Part shown: piece after piece, positions 1-8,003 of the stretch | How the letters are laid out: each line of letters opens with the position of its first letter | Numbering within the stretch: position 1 is the stretch's first letter | Origin: JAFGHJ01 sp964534175 | GTDB taxonomy: Bacteria > Hydrothermota > UBA3072 | NCBI GenBank assembly: GCA_964534175.1 | Contig: CAZHNS010000020.1 | Coordinates: 1-45,000 of the forward strand | DNA length: 45,000 bases | Direction of reading: 5' to 3' | Translations under genes and position numbers: made by a program | The notes under the pieces: model-generated | Seen by the model: the letters and a program-made list of their open reading frames with translations, nothing else | What the model was told of the DNA's origin: nothing | The model's database searches: none

Positions 1-823
1 TATATCCCCATGTAATTTCTTTCTGTAAGGGCATGATATGTTTTCCTATAACATCCAGGATTGGCCTTATATCGAATTTGGGATTTTTCAGAAAAGACAT
101 TAAAAGTTCCAGAGGGCAGTTTCCCGCAGCTCTTCCAATTCCATATAAAGTTCCGTCTACGTAGTTTGCCCCCCTGATTATACCCTGAATCGTGTTGGCA
201 AAGGCGAGTTGCTGATGATTATGACAGTGTACTCCTATTTCTCTGTTTTTGATGTACTTTTTATATTTATCATAATAAAAATCTATATCTTCACTATAGA
301 GAGCTCCAAAACTGTCCACGATGTAGACTGCTATTGTCTTTGTTTCCTCCTGTATTTGAGCAAGAGCTTCATCCAACTCCCAATCAACCGCATGGGAAAT
401 TGCCATAACATTTATTGTTGCCTCGTAACCGTTATCAGTCGCTGCATTAGCAGTCTTTATTGCCTTGTCTATGTCTTTTACATAAGTGGCAACCCTGATA
501 ATATCTACAGGGCTTTCTTCTTTTGGCATTATATCTTCAACAGTACTCTTATGTGCATCCATCATCACAGAAAGTTTGGTTTCGCTTTCAATACCGTCTA
601 CAATTTTTTTAAGGTCTTCATCGTCACAAAATCTCCATGGTCCGTATTCATCCGTAGAAAACATCTCTTTGCTGTTCCTGTACCCGAGTTCTACAATATC
701 TACACCGGAATCGCACACAGCTTTATAAACTGCTCGAACCATTTCAAATGGGAACTTTGAATTATTCATCAGCCCGCCATCTCTTATTGTACAATCTACA
801 ACTGTTATTTCGGGTCTATACAT
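1..823 (-). CDS. HMGL/DmpG-like aldolase (DRE-TIM family), 3' end off the window
   Basis: The reading frame starts with ATG at 823 and stays open for 274 codons to the left edge, so the C-terminus is missing. The start is fixed by an AAAGGAG site just upstream of the ATG. The N-terminus reads VVDCTIRDGG, the metal- and substrate-binding RDGG signature of the DRE-TIM metallolyase superfamily. Near residue 215 is GVHCHNHQQLAFAN, the HxH metal-ligand strand, followed by GTLYGIGRAAGN, which resembles the glycine-rich stretch of 4-hydroxy-2-oxovalerate aldolases. Family members catalyse aldol cleavage or condensation of keto acids. The DmpG-like glycine-rich segment favours an aldolase over isopropylmalate or citramalate synthase, but the substrate is unknown. 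The next gene downstream is outside the window. It is transcribed away from the comM operon from its own promoter. Confidence 0.85.
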   Translation of the reverse strand, partial: MYRPEITVVDCTIRDGGLMNNSKFPFEMVRAVYKAVCDSGVDIVELGYRNSKEMFSTDEYGPWRFCDDEDLKKIVDGIESETKLSVMMDAHKSTVEDIMPKEESPVDIIRVATYVKDIDKAIKTANAATDNGYEATINVMAISHAVDWELDEALAQIQEETKTIAVYIVDSFGALYSEDIDFYYDKYKKYIKNREIGVHCHNHQQLAFANTIQGIIRGANYVDGTLYGIGRAAGNCPLELLMSFLKNPKFDIRPILDVIGKHIMPLQKEITWGY

Positions 824-861
824 TCTAAAAAACTCCTTTTAAATAAAAAAATTCTTTTGAG

Positions 862-889
862 AGTATACAAAAACCCCTGAATAAGTCAA
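862..889 (-). promoter_or_regulatory. sigma70-type promoter of the aldolase gene
   Basis: On the minus strand, TTGACT (889-884) and TATACT (867-862) are separated by 16 bp. The start codon lies about 38 bp beyond the -10 box, leaving room for the AAAGGAG ribosome-binding site. It has the same architecture as the glyA promoter in this window. Confidence 0.7.
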
Positions 890-952
890 GTGTGGGTCTT
901 ATAATATTAGTGGGATTGGGAAAAACATAATCAAAAAAAAGAGGGAGGTGTG

Positions 953-1081
953 GTGAAAAATGGGTTTATAGCTTGCCTCTTGACATATGTTGAAATGAAA
1001 TTATACTTTAAACAAAGAAGTGATGGTTTGTCGAGGCTGAGAATAAAGATAAAGTTGGTAGTTGTAATACGAGAATGTTGA
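953..1081 (+). CDS. possible 42-residue peptide with a strong ribosome-binding site
   Basis: A GTG-initiated frame of 42 codons follows a GGGAGGTG Shine-Dalgarno sequence at about 943-950, better than that of many genes here. The peptide begins MKNGFIACLLTYVEM and ends with a basic stretch rich in K, R and V. A perfect TATAAT lies at 900-905, with only a weak CTGAAT 17 bp upstream. The frame overlaps the promoter called at 980-1007. No family is recognised. It may be a real small protein, a leader peptide or chance. Confidence 0.2.
   Translation: MKNGFIACLLTYVEMKLYFKQRSDGLSRLRIKIKLVVVIREC
980..1007 (+). promoter_or_regulatory. sigma70-type promoter for the zinc-ribbon/comM operon
   Basis: TTGACA (980-985) and TATACT (1002-1007) are separated by 16 bp. 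A start site near 1014 would give a leader of roughly 97 nt before the GTG at 1111. I saw no strong hairpin or terminator in that leader. Confidence 0.7.
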
Positions 1082-1110
1082 TAGTTTAAAACTTACAAAG
1101 GGAGGAGGAA

Positions 1111-1320
1111 GTGGATTTACCTATGGAATATCCCAAATGTCAAAAGTGTAACTTTGGCGTACTTATACCCTTGTCGGATTATGGGCAGGGTGGTGCATCA
1201 ATAACATATAAAGCTTGGGTATGCACAAATCCAGATTGTCATTATCATATCCGAATAGACAACGGGGAACTTAGTTATGGCACGGATATCGGTATAAGCC
1301 AAAAGCAACAAAAAAGTTAA
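1111..1320 (+). CDS. small zinc-ribbon protein, function unknown
   Basis: This 69-residue protein has a CxxC pair (Cys10, Cys13) and a CxxxxC pair (Cys38, Cys43) about 25 residues apart, followed by HYH. That is the layout of a single treble-clef or zinc-ribbon domain. The GTG start at 1111 lies 5 nt after GGGAGG. An in-frame ATG at 1123 is the alternative, with poorer spacing. The C-terminus is polar (KQQKS). The gene sits 17 nt upstream of comM, behind the promoter at 980-1007, so the two are probably co-transcribed. The family is not recognised. Nucleic-acid binding or protein contact are plausible roles but only inference. Confidence 0.65.
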   Translation: MDLPMEYPKCQKCNFGVLIPLSDYGQGGASITYKAWVCTNPDCHYHIRIDNGELSYGTDIGISQKQQKS

Positions 1321-1337
1321 AAAATTAAAAAGATATA

Positions 1338-2876
1338 TTGGAGCTTTCCAGAGTTTTTTCATGTGCACTTCAAGGAATTGAAGCGAAAATTGTTGAAGTA
1401 GAAGTAAGTCTTTCAAGAGGCCTGCCTTCTTTCTCAATAGTCGGATTACCTGAAACTGCGGTAAAAGAATCAAGAGAAAGAGTCGAATCTGCAATAAAGA
1501 GCATGGATTTCGAATTTCCTCTGAAGAAGATAACTGTTAATCTTGCTCCCGCAGATATAAAAAAGGAAGGGACCGCGCTTGACCTTCCAATAGCACTCGG
1601 TATTTTGTCCGCTTCCGGGCAAATTGATTCTGGGAAATTGAAAAATGCGTTGATTGTTGGAGAACTTGCTCTCGACGGAAGAATCAGAAAGGTAAGAGGC
1701 GTTTTACCAGCTTCCATTCTTGCAAAAGAAAATAAGATAGAGCGTATGGTCGTACCTTTTCCCAATGCCGAAGAAGCCGGAGTCGTAAAAGGTGCGGCGG
1801 TATATCCGGTGAACAATATCAATGAATGTATTGATACCCTGGAAAATGGTAGAAGAGAACCTTTTGTAGTAGATCTGGACGAGATATTCAGAGAAACTTC
1901 GAAGTATGACCTTGATTTCTCGGATGTTAAAGGCCAGGGTACTGCAAAAAGGGCACTTGAGGTTGCTGTTGCCGGAGGACACAATGTTTTAATGGTTGGC
2001 CCACCCGGTTCCGGTAAAACAATGCTTGCAAAAAGAATTCCAACAATCTTGCCTTTAATGAATATTGAAGAAGCCATTGAAACCACGAAGATTCATTCTG
2101 TGGTTGGCATTTTGCCTCCGAAAGTTTCGCTGGTAGCAAAAAGACCTTTCCGATCTCCGCATCATACTGTCTCTTATGCGGGACTTATAGGAGGAGGAAC
2201 CTATCCTCAGCCTGGAGAAGTTAGTTTGGCCCACAATGGGGTTTTATTCCTGGATGAATTACCAGAGTTTAATAGAAGTGTCCTCGAGGTGCTCCGACAA
2301 CCACTTGAAGATGGTTTTGTAACTATTTCCAGAGCCAAAAGTACAATAGATTATCCCGCTCGTTTTATGCTTATAGGTGCAATGAATCCCTGCCCCTGCG
2401 GATATTTCGGAGATTCTTATAGAGAATGCACTTGCACCCCTTCAAAGATAGACCGATATCGCTCTAAAATTTCAGGCCCTATGCTTGACAGAATAGACAT
2501 GCACATTACAGTAGGTAGAGTTAAGTATAATGAGATTATGGATATGAAAGAGGGGGAGAGTTCAATATCTATTAGGGAAAGAATAGAAAAATGTCGTAAA
2601 GTGCAGGAGGAAAGATATAAAAAAGAGAGTATATATTTTAATGCGCATCTCGATTCTAAGAGGATTAGAAAATATTGTCAAATTGGAGAAGAAAGTAGAA
2701 CGCTACTTAATACTGCTATGGATAAATTCGGCTTTTCCGCAAGAGCTATGAGCAGAATTTTAAAAATGGCGAGAACTATTTCAGACCTGGAAGGCAAGAA
2801 AGATATAAAAGCTCGACATATAGCAGAGGCTATCCAATATAGGACCCTTGACCGGAAATTATGGCTTACGAAATAG
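1338..2876 (+). CDS. comM: ComM/YifB family AAA+ ATPase (Mg-chelatase-like)
   Basis: This 512-residue protein is full length for the family. The N-terminal Lon-substrate-binding-like/ChlI domain (about 1-170) carries SFSIVGLPETAVKESRERV, a hallmark of YifB/ComM. The Walker A motif GPPGSGKT is at 221-228. Walker B (LFLDELPEF) is near 303-311, and the arginine-finger and sensor regions follow. NPCPCGYFGD and the nearby CTC form the conserved cysteine cluster. In naturally transformable bacteria ComM is a hexameric helicase that drives branch migration of incoming DNA, but the family is also widespread in other bacteria. The start is TTG at 1338, where the family N-terminus begins. Only an A-rich segment precedes it, so the ribosome-binding site is weak and coupling to the upstream gene is possible. 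Confidence 0.95.
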   Translation: MELSRVFSCALQGIEAKIVEVEVSLSRGLPSFSIVGLPETAVKESRERVESAIKSMDFEFPLKKITVNLAPADIKKEGTALDLPIALGILSASGQIDSGKLKNALIVGELALDGRIRKVRGVLPASILAKENKIERMVVPFPNAEEAGVVKGAAVYPVNNINECIDTLENGRREPFVVDLDEIFRETSKYDLDFSDVKGQGTAKRALEVAVAGGHNVLMVGPPGSGKTMLAKRIPTILPLMNIEEAIETTKIHSVVGILPPKVSLVAKRPFRSPHHTVSYAGLIGGGTYPQPGEVSLAHNGVLFLDELPEFNRSVLEVLRQPLEDGFVTISRAKSTIDYPARFMLIGAMNPCPCGYFGDSYRECTCTPSKIDRYRSKISGPMLDRIDMHITVGRVKYNEIMDMKEGESSISIRERIEKCRKVQEERYKKESIYFNAHLDSKRIRKYCQIGEESRTLLNTAMDKFGFSARAMSRILKMARTISDLEGKKDIKARHIAEAIQYRTLDRKLWLTK

Positions 2877-2961
2877 CAAGAACTTACTTTAAAAAATTGG
2901 AACCACACACATGTTATATGGGTCTAATATATTAGGAAGAAATATCCTTAGGATTTGGTGA

Positions 2962-3411
2962 TTGGAATTGAAAAAAGATAAAAAAGAGAACAAGAACGAT
3001 AGAGATATTGAAAAACTAAAAGACGATATTTCTCTGGAAGAAGCAGAACCTGTTAGAAAAAGATACCTGCAGGTGCTTATATTGTTTTTGGCGACTGGTA
3101 TTATAATAATTCTTGGAGCTTACTTCAGGTGGGATAAAAGAATTATAGGAGTAGGAGTTTTTCTTTTTGGATTGGTTTCTCAGGGTTGGGCTAGCCTGGT
3201 TTCACTTTTAGGTGGGATCCCGGTCGTGGGTAACGTTATTGTGAGATTCTTGGCTCTTCCTTTACTCTTCCTGGTTAATGGTATTGGTAATCTTTTATCT
3301 TTTGTGGCAATTAAAATGGGATACAAGAAAGAAATAATGGATACGAAGTTGCTTGCCTGGACTTTTGCCGGCGGGCTTTTAATAGGTTTTATAATAGGAG
3401 GATTAATATGA
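2962..3411 (+). CDS. small multi-pass membrane protein, function unknown
   Basis: This 149-residue protein has a highly charged cytoplasmic-type N-terminus (residues 1-35, rich in K, E and D). Three to four hydrophobic segments follow, at roughly 36-57, 62-85, 88-115 and 130-149. The TTG start at 2962 lies 8 nt after AGGA; a second TTG at 2968 is possible. The last codons overlap the start of the next gene in an ATGA arrangement at 3408-3411, so its translation is probably coupled to the large outer-membrane protein. No family is recognised. The strict coupling suggests a partner or accessory of the downstream protein, which is inference. Confidence 0.7.
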   Translation: MELKKDKKENKNDRDIEKLKDDISLEEAEPVRKRYLQVLILFLATGIIIILGAYFRWDKRIIGVGVFLFGLVSQGWASLVSLLGGIPVVGNVIVRFLALPLLFLVNGIGNLLSFVAIKMGYKKEIMDTKLLAWTFAGGLLIGFIIGGLI

Positions 3412-6209
3412 TTTTTTTGCTTTTGTTAACATCTCAATATTACTTTGAGCAAAATAAAATCCAATACAGTTCGCATGAATGGTTAATGCATGAAACGGAA
3501 CATTTCCATATATATTACTATAAGAGTGAAAAAGTCTTGGTACCTTTTGCGGCCGATGTTTTGGAAGAAAGTTATATTAGGCTAAAGGAAAGATTTAATT
3601 ATAAGGAGAGAAAAAACGAGGAGAAAATTCCTATAATTCTGTATAAATCTCATCCGGATTTTCAAGGAACCAATGTAATTCTTGATAGAATTCCTGAAGG
3701 AGTAGGGGGGTTCGCAGAGCTTTTCAAGAATCGTATCGTGATTCCATTTAATGGTTCTTACTCTGACTTCAGGCATGTTCTAAACCATGAGTTGGTGCAT
3801 ATTTTCCAATACCGTATACTTTACGGTACGGGAGTAAATGCTATTAAAAGGGCAATAACTTCCAATATCCCTATCTGGTTTATTGAAGGTATGGCAGAAT
3901 TGGAATCACTGGGATGGGATCAGAGTGCTGAAACATATATAAGGGATGCCGTTTTAAATAATAAATTGTTTTCCATACCGGAGTTGAGTAGAATCGGAGG
4001 ATATCCTATATACAAAGAAGGACAGTCTGTTTTATATTATATAAGAGAGAAATATGGTGAGGAAAAAATAGGTGAGATAATGAGTAAACTCAAACTGGCT
4101 AATTCCTTTGAGGGCGCCATTAATAATGTTCTGGGTATAGATATGTATCGTTTGAATTCTGAGTGGACTAAAGAACTGAAAAAGAGATACTGGCCTATAA
4201 TCGAAGGAAAACAATACATAAGTGAAATAGCAAGGCCTATTGTAACTCATAGTGGTTTCGAAGACCTATATAACTATGCTCCTGCGGTATCTCCGGGAGG
4301 AGATAAAATATTGTATTTTACAGATGCGGTGGGGGAAGTTCAAGTGAGACTTGTTTCTTCTCTTACTAACGAAGACTTAGGCTTACTGGTCAAGGGTGGG
4401 CTTACCCCCATGTTCGAATCGTTGCATCTAATGGATGGCCACGCCAGCTTTTCTCCCGATGGAGAGAAAGTTATTCTTCCTGCTATGGTTAGGGGTAAAG
4501 ATGTGCTTTATATTTTTGACGTGAGAGAAAGAAAGGTTTTGGAGAAAATAGACTTGCAGTTAGACCGAATCCGATGGCCCGAATTTTCTCCCGATGGTAT
4601 GAGAGTTGCCTTTGTTGGTCTTAAGAATGGAGCTTCCGATATTTACGTATATAATTTGGAGGACAAAAATCTCGTAGACATAACACATGACAGATATTCG
4701 GATAATTATCCAGCATGGAAAGGAGATTCTTTATTTTTTGTAAGCGATAGACCGGAAACAGAGAACTGGGATTATAACACAACCAGTTTATATTTAGCCG
4801 ATTTAAAAGGAAATATAAGAAAATATCTTTCCTTTGGCGACAACATTATAGCTCCTGAGGTTTATAATTCGGAAGTTTATTTTATTTCTTACAGAGATGG
4901 TAGTAAAAATCTATACGTATATAAATCAGATTCAGTGGGGGTGAAACAACTTACGGATCTAATAGGATCAGTAGATGACTTTTCGATATCAAATTCAGGA
5001 CATATAGCTATATCTATTTATTCTGACCTGGGCTGGGATATATATTTTATTGATTCAGAAGAGGACTTGGAAGAAAAAGAACCAAATTCTCCCAGGGAAT
5101 TAGAAAAAGAAGAAGAGATAACTGTTGTTCTTGCTGAAGAAGACAAAATGAAGGAAGATGGGCATGCTCCTATAAATTTCGGATTCGACTACTTTACTGG
5201 TACTCTTGGTTATTATTCGGATTACGGTGTCTACGGTTATATGGCAATAGGAATGAGTGATATGCTTGGTAATCATCAGGTTTATGCTTTATTTAACAAT
5301 ACGGATCTTTCTGAAAGTAGTTTTTATATTACGTATTTATATCTTAAACACAGAGTGGACCTGGCTACGTCTCTTGTAAGACAGAGAGGTTATCTTTTGT
5401 TCAGCGAAGGATACTTGGCCGGAGATATTTGGAACATAGGTTCCGATGTTATATATCCGATTGATAGATTCAAAAGAATTGAAGTTGGATTAAGCGCTCA
5501 CTATCTGGGAGGGGAGTTATGGTTGCCCATGCCAGATTATCCGGGCTGGTGGCAAATAATTCCCGCCTCGGGGCTACCTAACGTTGGACTACTTGGGCAG
5601 ATATCTCTTATTCAAGACAATGCCGTTTGGGGTTATATGAATCCGATAAAAGGCTTCAGAGGTAGAATTTCTTATAGTCAGTCTCTTCTCTCCGGCGATA
5701 ATTTCTGGGATATTAGTACTGTTTCGACGGACCTTAGAAAGTATTTTTATTTAAACAGTGATTTTAGCTTTGCCGTGCGTCTTTTACTGGTTCACAGTTG
5801 GGGTAGAGACAGCGATTTGTTCGGTACTATTGGAATTGGAGGAGGCCGTTCGGTCAGAGGTTACGATTATAATACTCAAATCGGTAGCACGGTGGGTCTG
5901 TTGAGTTTGGAATTAAGATTACCTTTAATAAGAAGATTGGATCTTGGGTTTCCTCCTATATCACTGGGAGGTATTGAAGGAGCTTTCTTTACTGATATAG
6001 GAGTGGCAACTTATGATTACAATGACTTAGAATTCTTTACTACTGAAGACAATTGGATAAAGCTTGTAGATCCACTTATGTCATTCGGTGTGGAATTTAG
6101 ACTCAACCTCGGAATAACGATATTAAACTTCGATATTTCAAAAAGAACTGATTTAAATTCAATTTCCCGGGATACTTATTATGATCTTCATTTAGGACTA
6201 CCGTTTTAA
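3408..6209 (+). CDS. zinc peptidase (MA-like) / TolB-type propeller / Omp85-barrel fusion
   Basis: This 933-residue protein appears to have three parts. After a short hydrophobic N-terminus, probably a minimal signal peptide, residues about 25-270 form a peptidase-MA-like gluzincin domain. It has HELVH at 127-131 and WFIEGMAE at 157-164, with Glu160 the likely third zinc ligand. Residues about 285-550 hold repeated blades with SPGGDKI, FSPDGEKV and FSPDGMRV, typical of WD40-like/TolB (PD40) repeats. An acidic linker (550-585) leads to a C-terminal beta-barrel. The barrel has GGGRSVRGYD at 811-820, the VRG(F/Y) loop-6 motif of Omp85 proteins, and ends in the terminal Phe expected of an outer-membrane beta-signal. 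It is translationally coupled to the preceding membrane gene. I infer an outer-membrane protein with a periplasmic protease and propeller; the substrate is unknown. Confidence 0.85.
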   Translation: MIFLLLLTSQYYFEQNKIQYSSHEWLMHETEHFHIYYYKSEKVLVPFAADVLEESYIRLKERFNYKERKNEEKIPIILYKSHPDFQGTNVILDRIPEGVGGFAELFKNRIVIPFNGSYSDFRHVLNHELVHIFQYRILYGTGVNAIKRAITSNIPIWFIEGMAELESLGWDQSAETYIRDAVLNNKLFSIPELSRIGGYPIYKEGQSVLYYIREKYGEEKIGEIMSKLKLANSFEGAINNVLGIDMYRLNSEWTKELKKRYWPIIEGKQYISEIARPIVTHSGFEDLYNYAPAVSPGGDKILYFTDAVGEVQVRLVSSLTNEDLGLLVKGGLTPMFESLHLMDGHASFSPDGEKVILPAMVRGKDVLYIFDVRERKVLEKIDLQLDRIRWPEFSPDGMRVAFVGLKNGASDIYVYNLEDKNLVDITHDRYSDNYPAWKGDSLFFVSDRPETENWDYNTTSLYLADLKGNIRKYLSFGDNIIAPEVYNSEVYFISYRDGSKNLYVYKSDSVGVKQLTDLIGSVDDFSISNSGHIAISIYSDLGWDIYFIDSEEDLEEKEPNSPRELEKEEEITVVLAEEDKMKEDGHAPINFGFDYFTGTLGYYSDYGVYGYMAIGMSDMLGNHQVYALFNNTDLSESSFYITYLYLKHRVDLATSLVRQRGYLLFSEGYLAGDIWNIGSDVIYPIDRFKRIEVGLSAHYLGGELWLPMPDYPGWWQIIPASGLPNVGLLGQISLIQDNAVWGYMNPIKGFRGRISYSQSLLSGDNFWDISTVSTDLRKYFYLNSDFSFAVRLLLVHSWGRDSDLFGTIGIGGGRSVRGYDYNTQIGSTVGLLSLELRLPLIRRLDLGFPPISLGGIEGAFFTDIGVATYDYNDLEFFTTEDNWIKLVDPLMSFGVEFRLNLGITILNFDISKRTDLNSISRDTYYDLHLGLPF

Positions 6210-6794
6210 ATGGTCATTGGAGTAACAGGAAATACCGGCACAGGTAAGACCGAAATTTGTAATCTCTATGAAAAATGGGGTGCCTATCTTATATCCTGCG
6301 ACGAGTTGGGATGGGAGGTTTTAGAGAAACCCCATATATTTAAACAAATAAAAGAAAAATTCGAAGAAGCAACAGAGAAAGGAAAAGTAAAAAGAAAGAA
6401 ACTTGGTTCTATTGTTTTTGTAAATCAAGATAAACTTAAAACATTTAATGAGATAGTTCATCCTGAGCTTCTTAAAGACCTAAAAGCAGCAATTGGGTCG
6501 TCAAGTGAGAAAATAGTGGTGGTCGATGGAGCTCTAATATTTGAGTGGCGAATCGAAAATTGGTTTGATTATATAATCCTTTTGATTTCCACTGTCGAAG
6601 ACAAGCAAAAAAGGCTAAAAGCTAAGGGTTTAACTGAGGAAATTATTCAAGGAAGGCTTAATTCTCAAGGGGACAGTGATAAATTTATTAAATACTCAGA
6701 TTTTATAATAGAAAATGACGGAGATTTAAAAAGTTTAAAAGATAATGCTAAATGGGTTTGGGATAAAATAACAAAGGGTAAAAATAGTTCTTAG
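6210..6794 (+). CDS. coaE: dephospho-CoA kinase
   Basis: CoaE phosphorylates the 3'-OH of the dephospho-CoA ribose with ATP, the last step of CoA synthesis. The protein has 194 residues, normal for the family. The P-loop GNTGTGKT is at 7-14, Asp31 lies in SCDELG, and the lid and CoA-binding region shows the family pattern KLGSIVF, FNEIVHP and VVVDGALIFEW. The ATG at 6210 immediately follows the TAA of the outer-membrane fusion gene, so translation is probably coupled. The C-terminus converges on the mscS-like gene with only 5 bp between them, and no hairpin terminator is visible there. Confidence 0.93.
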   Translation: MVIGVTGNTGTGKTEICNLYEKWGAYLISCDELGWEVLEKPHIFKQIKEKFEEATEKGKVKRKKLGSIVFVNQDKLKTFNEIVHPELLKDLKAAIGSSSEKIVVVDGALIFEWRIENWFDYIILLISTVEDKQKRLKAKGLTEEIIQGRLNSQGDSDKFIKYSDFIIENDGDLKSLKDNAKWVWDKITKGKNSS

Positions 6795-6799
6795 AAAAT

Positions 6800-7990
6800 C
6801 TACTCGGCCTTATTTATACCTTCTTTTTTTTCTCCTTTGATATGTATGTCTCTCTGGGGGAATGGGATTTCTATATTGTTTTCTTGTAAGGCTTTCCATA
6901 TCGCGTAACGTGCTTCACTTTCGATTACTTTCTTTTTCAAAGCATTATCAGTCCAGACAGAAACCTGAAAATCCAGAGAACTTTCTCCGAAATCAGTAAA
7001 GAAAACGATAACCGCAGGATTTTCCAAAACATTGTCGAGCTTTGACAAATTTTTAATCAACACTTCTTTGACTTTAAAAGGGTCAGAATTGTAGGAAACT
7101 CCTATAGGAACATCTATTCTGATTACCGGATCGGAATGAGTGTAGTTTATTAATTCGTTATTGACCAGGTTTGTATTTGGCACTATTACTTCAACATTGT
7201 TAAATGTTTTTATTACAGTTGTCCTGATGCCGACCGTCTCCACCCTTCCAAGAAGGCCGTTAACTTCTATTAGATCGTTATGAACTATGGTTTTGTCGGA
7301 AAGCAAGATAAATCCGCTGATAAGGTTGTTTACTATTTCCCGAAGACCGAAACCAATACCTACACCAAGAGCACCGATTAATACTTTAAGGGTAGTAAAG
7401 TCAATATTTACAATAGCAAAAGCAACGAGAACCCCTATTATTATGATGGTATAACGTACTAACATCGAAATGGTATTTGTTCTCGTTGTATCTAAGAAAG
7501 GAACTTTTTCCAGGCGTGACTTTGCCGTTCTTTCGAACGCTTTAGAAAGTCTAAAAGATAGATAGAAAATTAATATTGCGACGATAAACCCGTTTAAACT
7601 TATCTTCTTATCTCCAATGCTAATTCTTGGAGTAGAAAGGAAAAGAACAACCGTATTCATATAGCCTGTCTTATGCAGAATTGCAGTCGCTATTATGATA
7701 ATACCCAGTAATGTAATAAACTTTAGCTTTTTTTTGTTTTCCCTGAAGTTTACTAATAGAGAAAGAGAAAGCAGAAAAATAAATACGTAAAGAAAAAAGA
7801 AAAGCATTTTTTTAAAATATTCTTGCGTAAGAAATCCAGTTTTGTAAAATACAAGACTGGAAGCCATTAAACAAAGAGGTAAAGCTGAATAATAAACTAT
7901 TCTTTTAACTTTTTCTCTCGGTTGTTTAGTTAGAAAAACTATTAACGAATAAATAAAGAGGCTACCAGCTAATGTATAAAGTACTCCCAT
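6800..7990 (-). CDS. MscS-family mechanosensitive channel
   Basis: This 396-residue inner-membrane protein has about five N-terminal hydrophobic segments (residues 1-195). The MscS pore helix follows, where GALGVGIGFGLREIVNN (206-222) shows the small-residue packing motif. The beta-domain follows, including GLLGRVETVGIRTTVI and IVPNTNLVNN, then an alpha/beta cytoplasmic domain. Such channels open on membrane tension and release solutes in hypo-osmotic shock. The extra N-terminal helices make it a larger MscS variant than the 286-residue E. coli form. The start lies 13 nt after the MCP stop with no clear ribosome-binding site and no separate promoter, so the two genes are probably co-transcribed. 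Confidence 0.93.
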   Translation of the reverse strand: MGVLYTLAGSLFIYSLIVFLTKQPREKVKRIVYYSALPLCLMASSLVFYKTGFLTQEYFKKMLFFFLYVFIFLLSLSLLVNFRENKKKLKFITLLGIIIIATAILHKTGYMNTVVLFLSTPRISIGDKKISLNGFIVAILIFYLSFRLSKAFERTAKSRLEKVPFLDTTRTNTISMLVRYTIIIIGVLVAFAIVNIDFTTLKVLIGALGVGIGFGLREIVNNLISGFILLSDKTIVHNDLIEVNGLLGRVETVGIRTTVIKTFNNVEVIVPNTNLVNNELINYTHSDPVIRIDVPIGVSYNSDPFKVKEVLIKNLSKLDNVLENPAVIVFFTDFGESSLDFQVSVWTDNALKKKVIESEARYAIWKALQENNIEIPFPQRDIHIKGEKKEGINKAE

Positions 7991-8003
7991 TCTTTATTTG
8001 TTT

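Noticed and set aside
1370..2086. Long open frame antisense to comM
   Set aside because: It is opposite to a well-conserved ATPase frame and its protein shows no family features, only the complement of comM codons.
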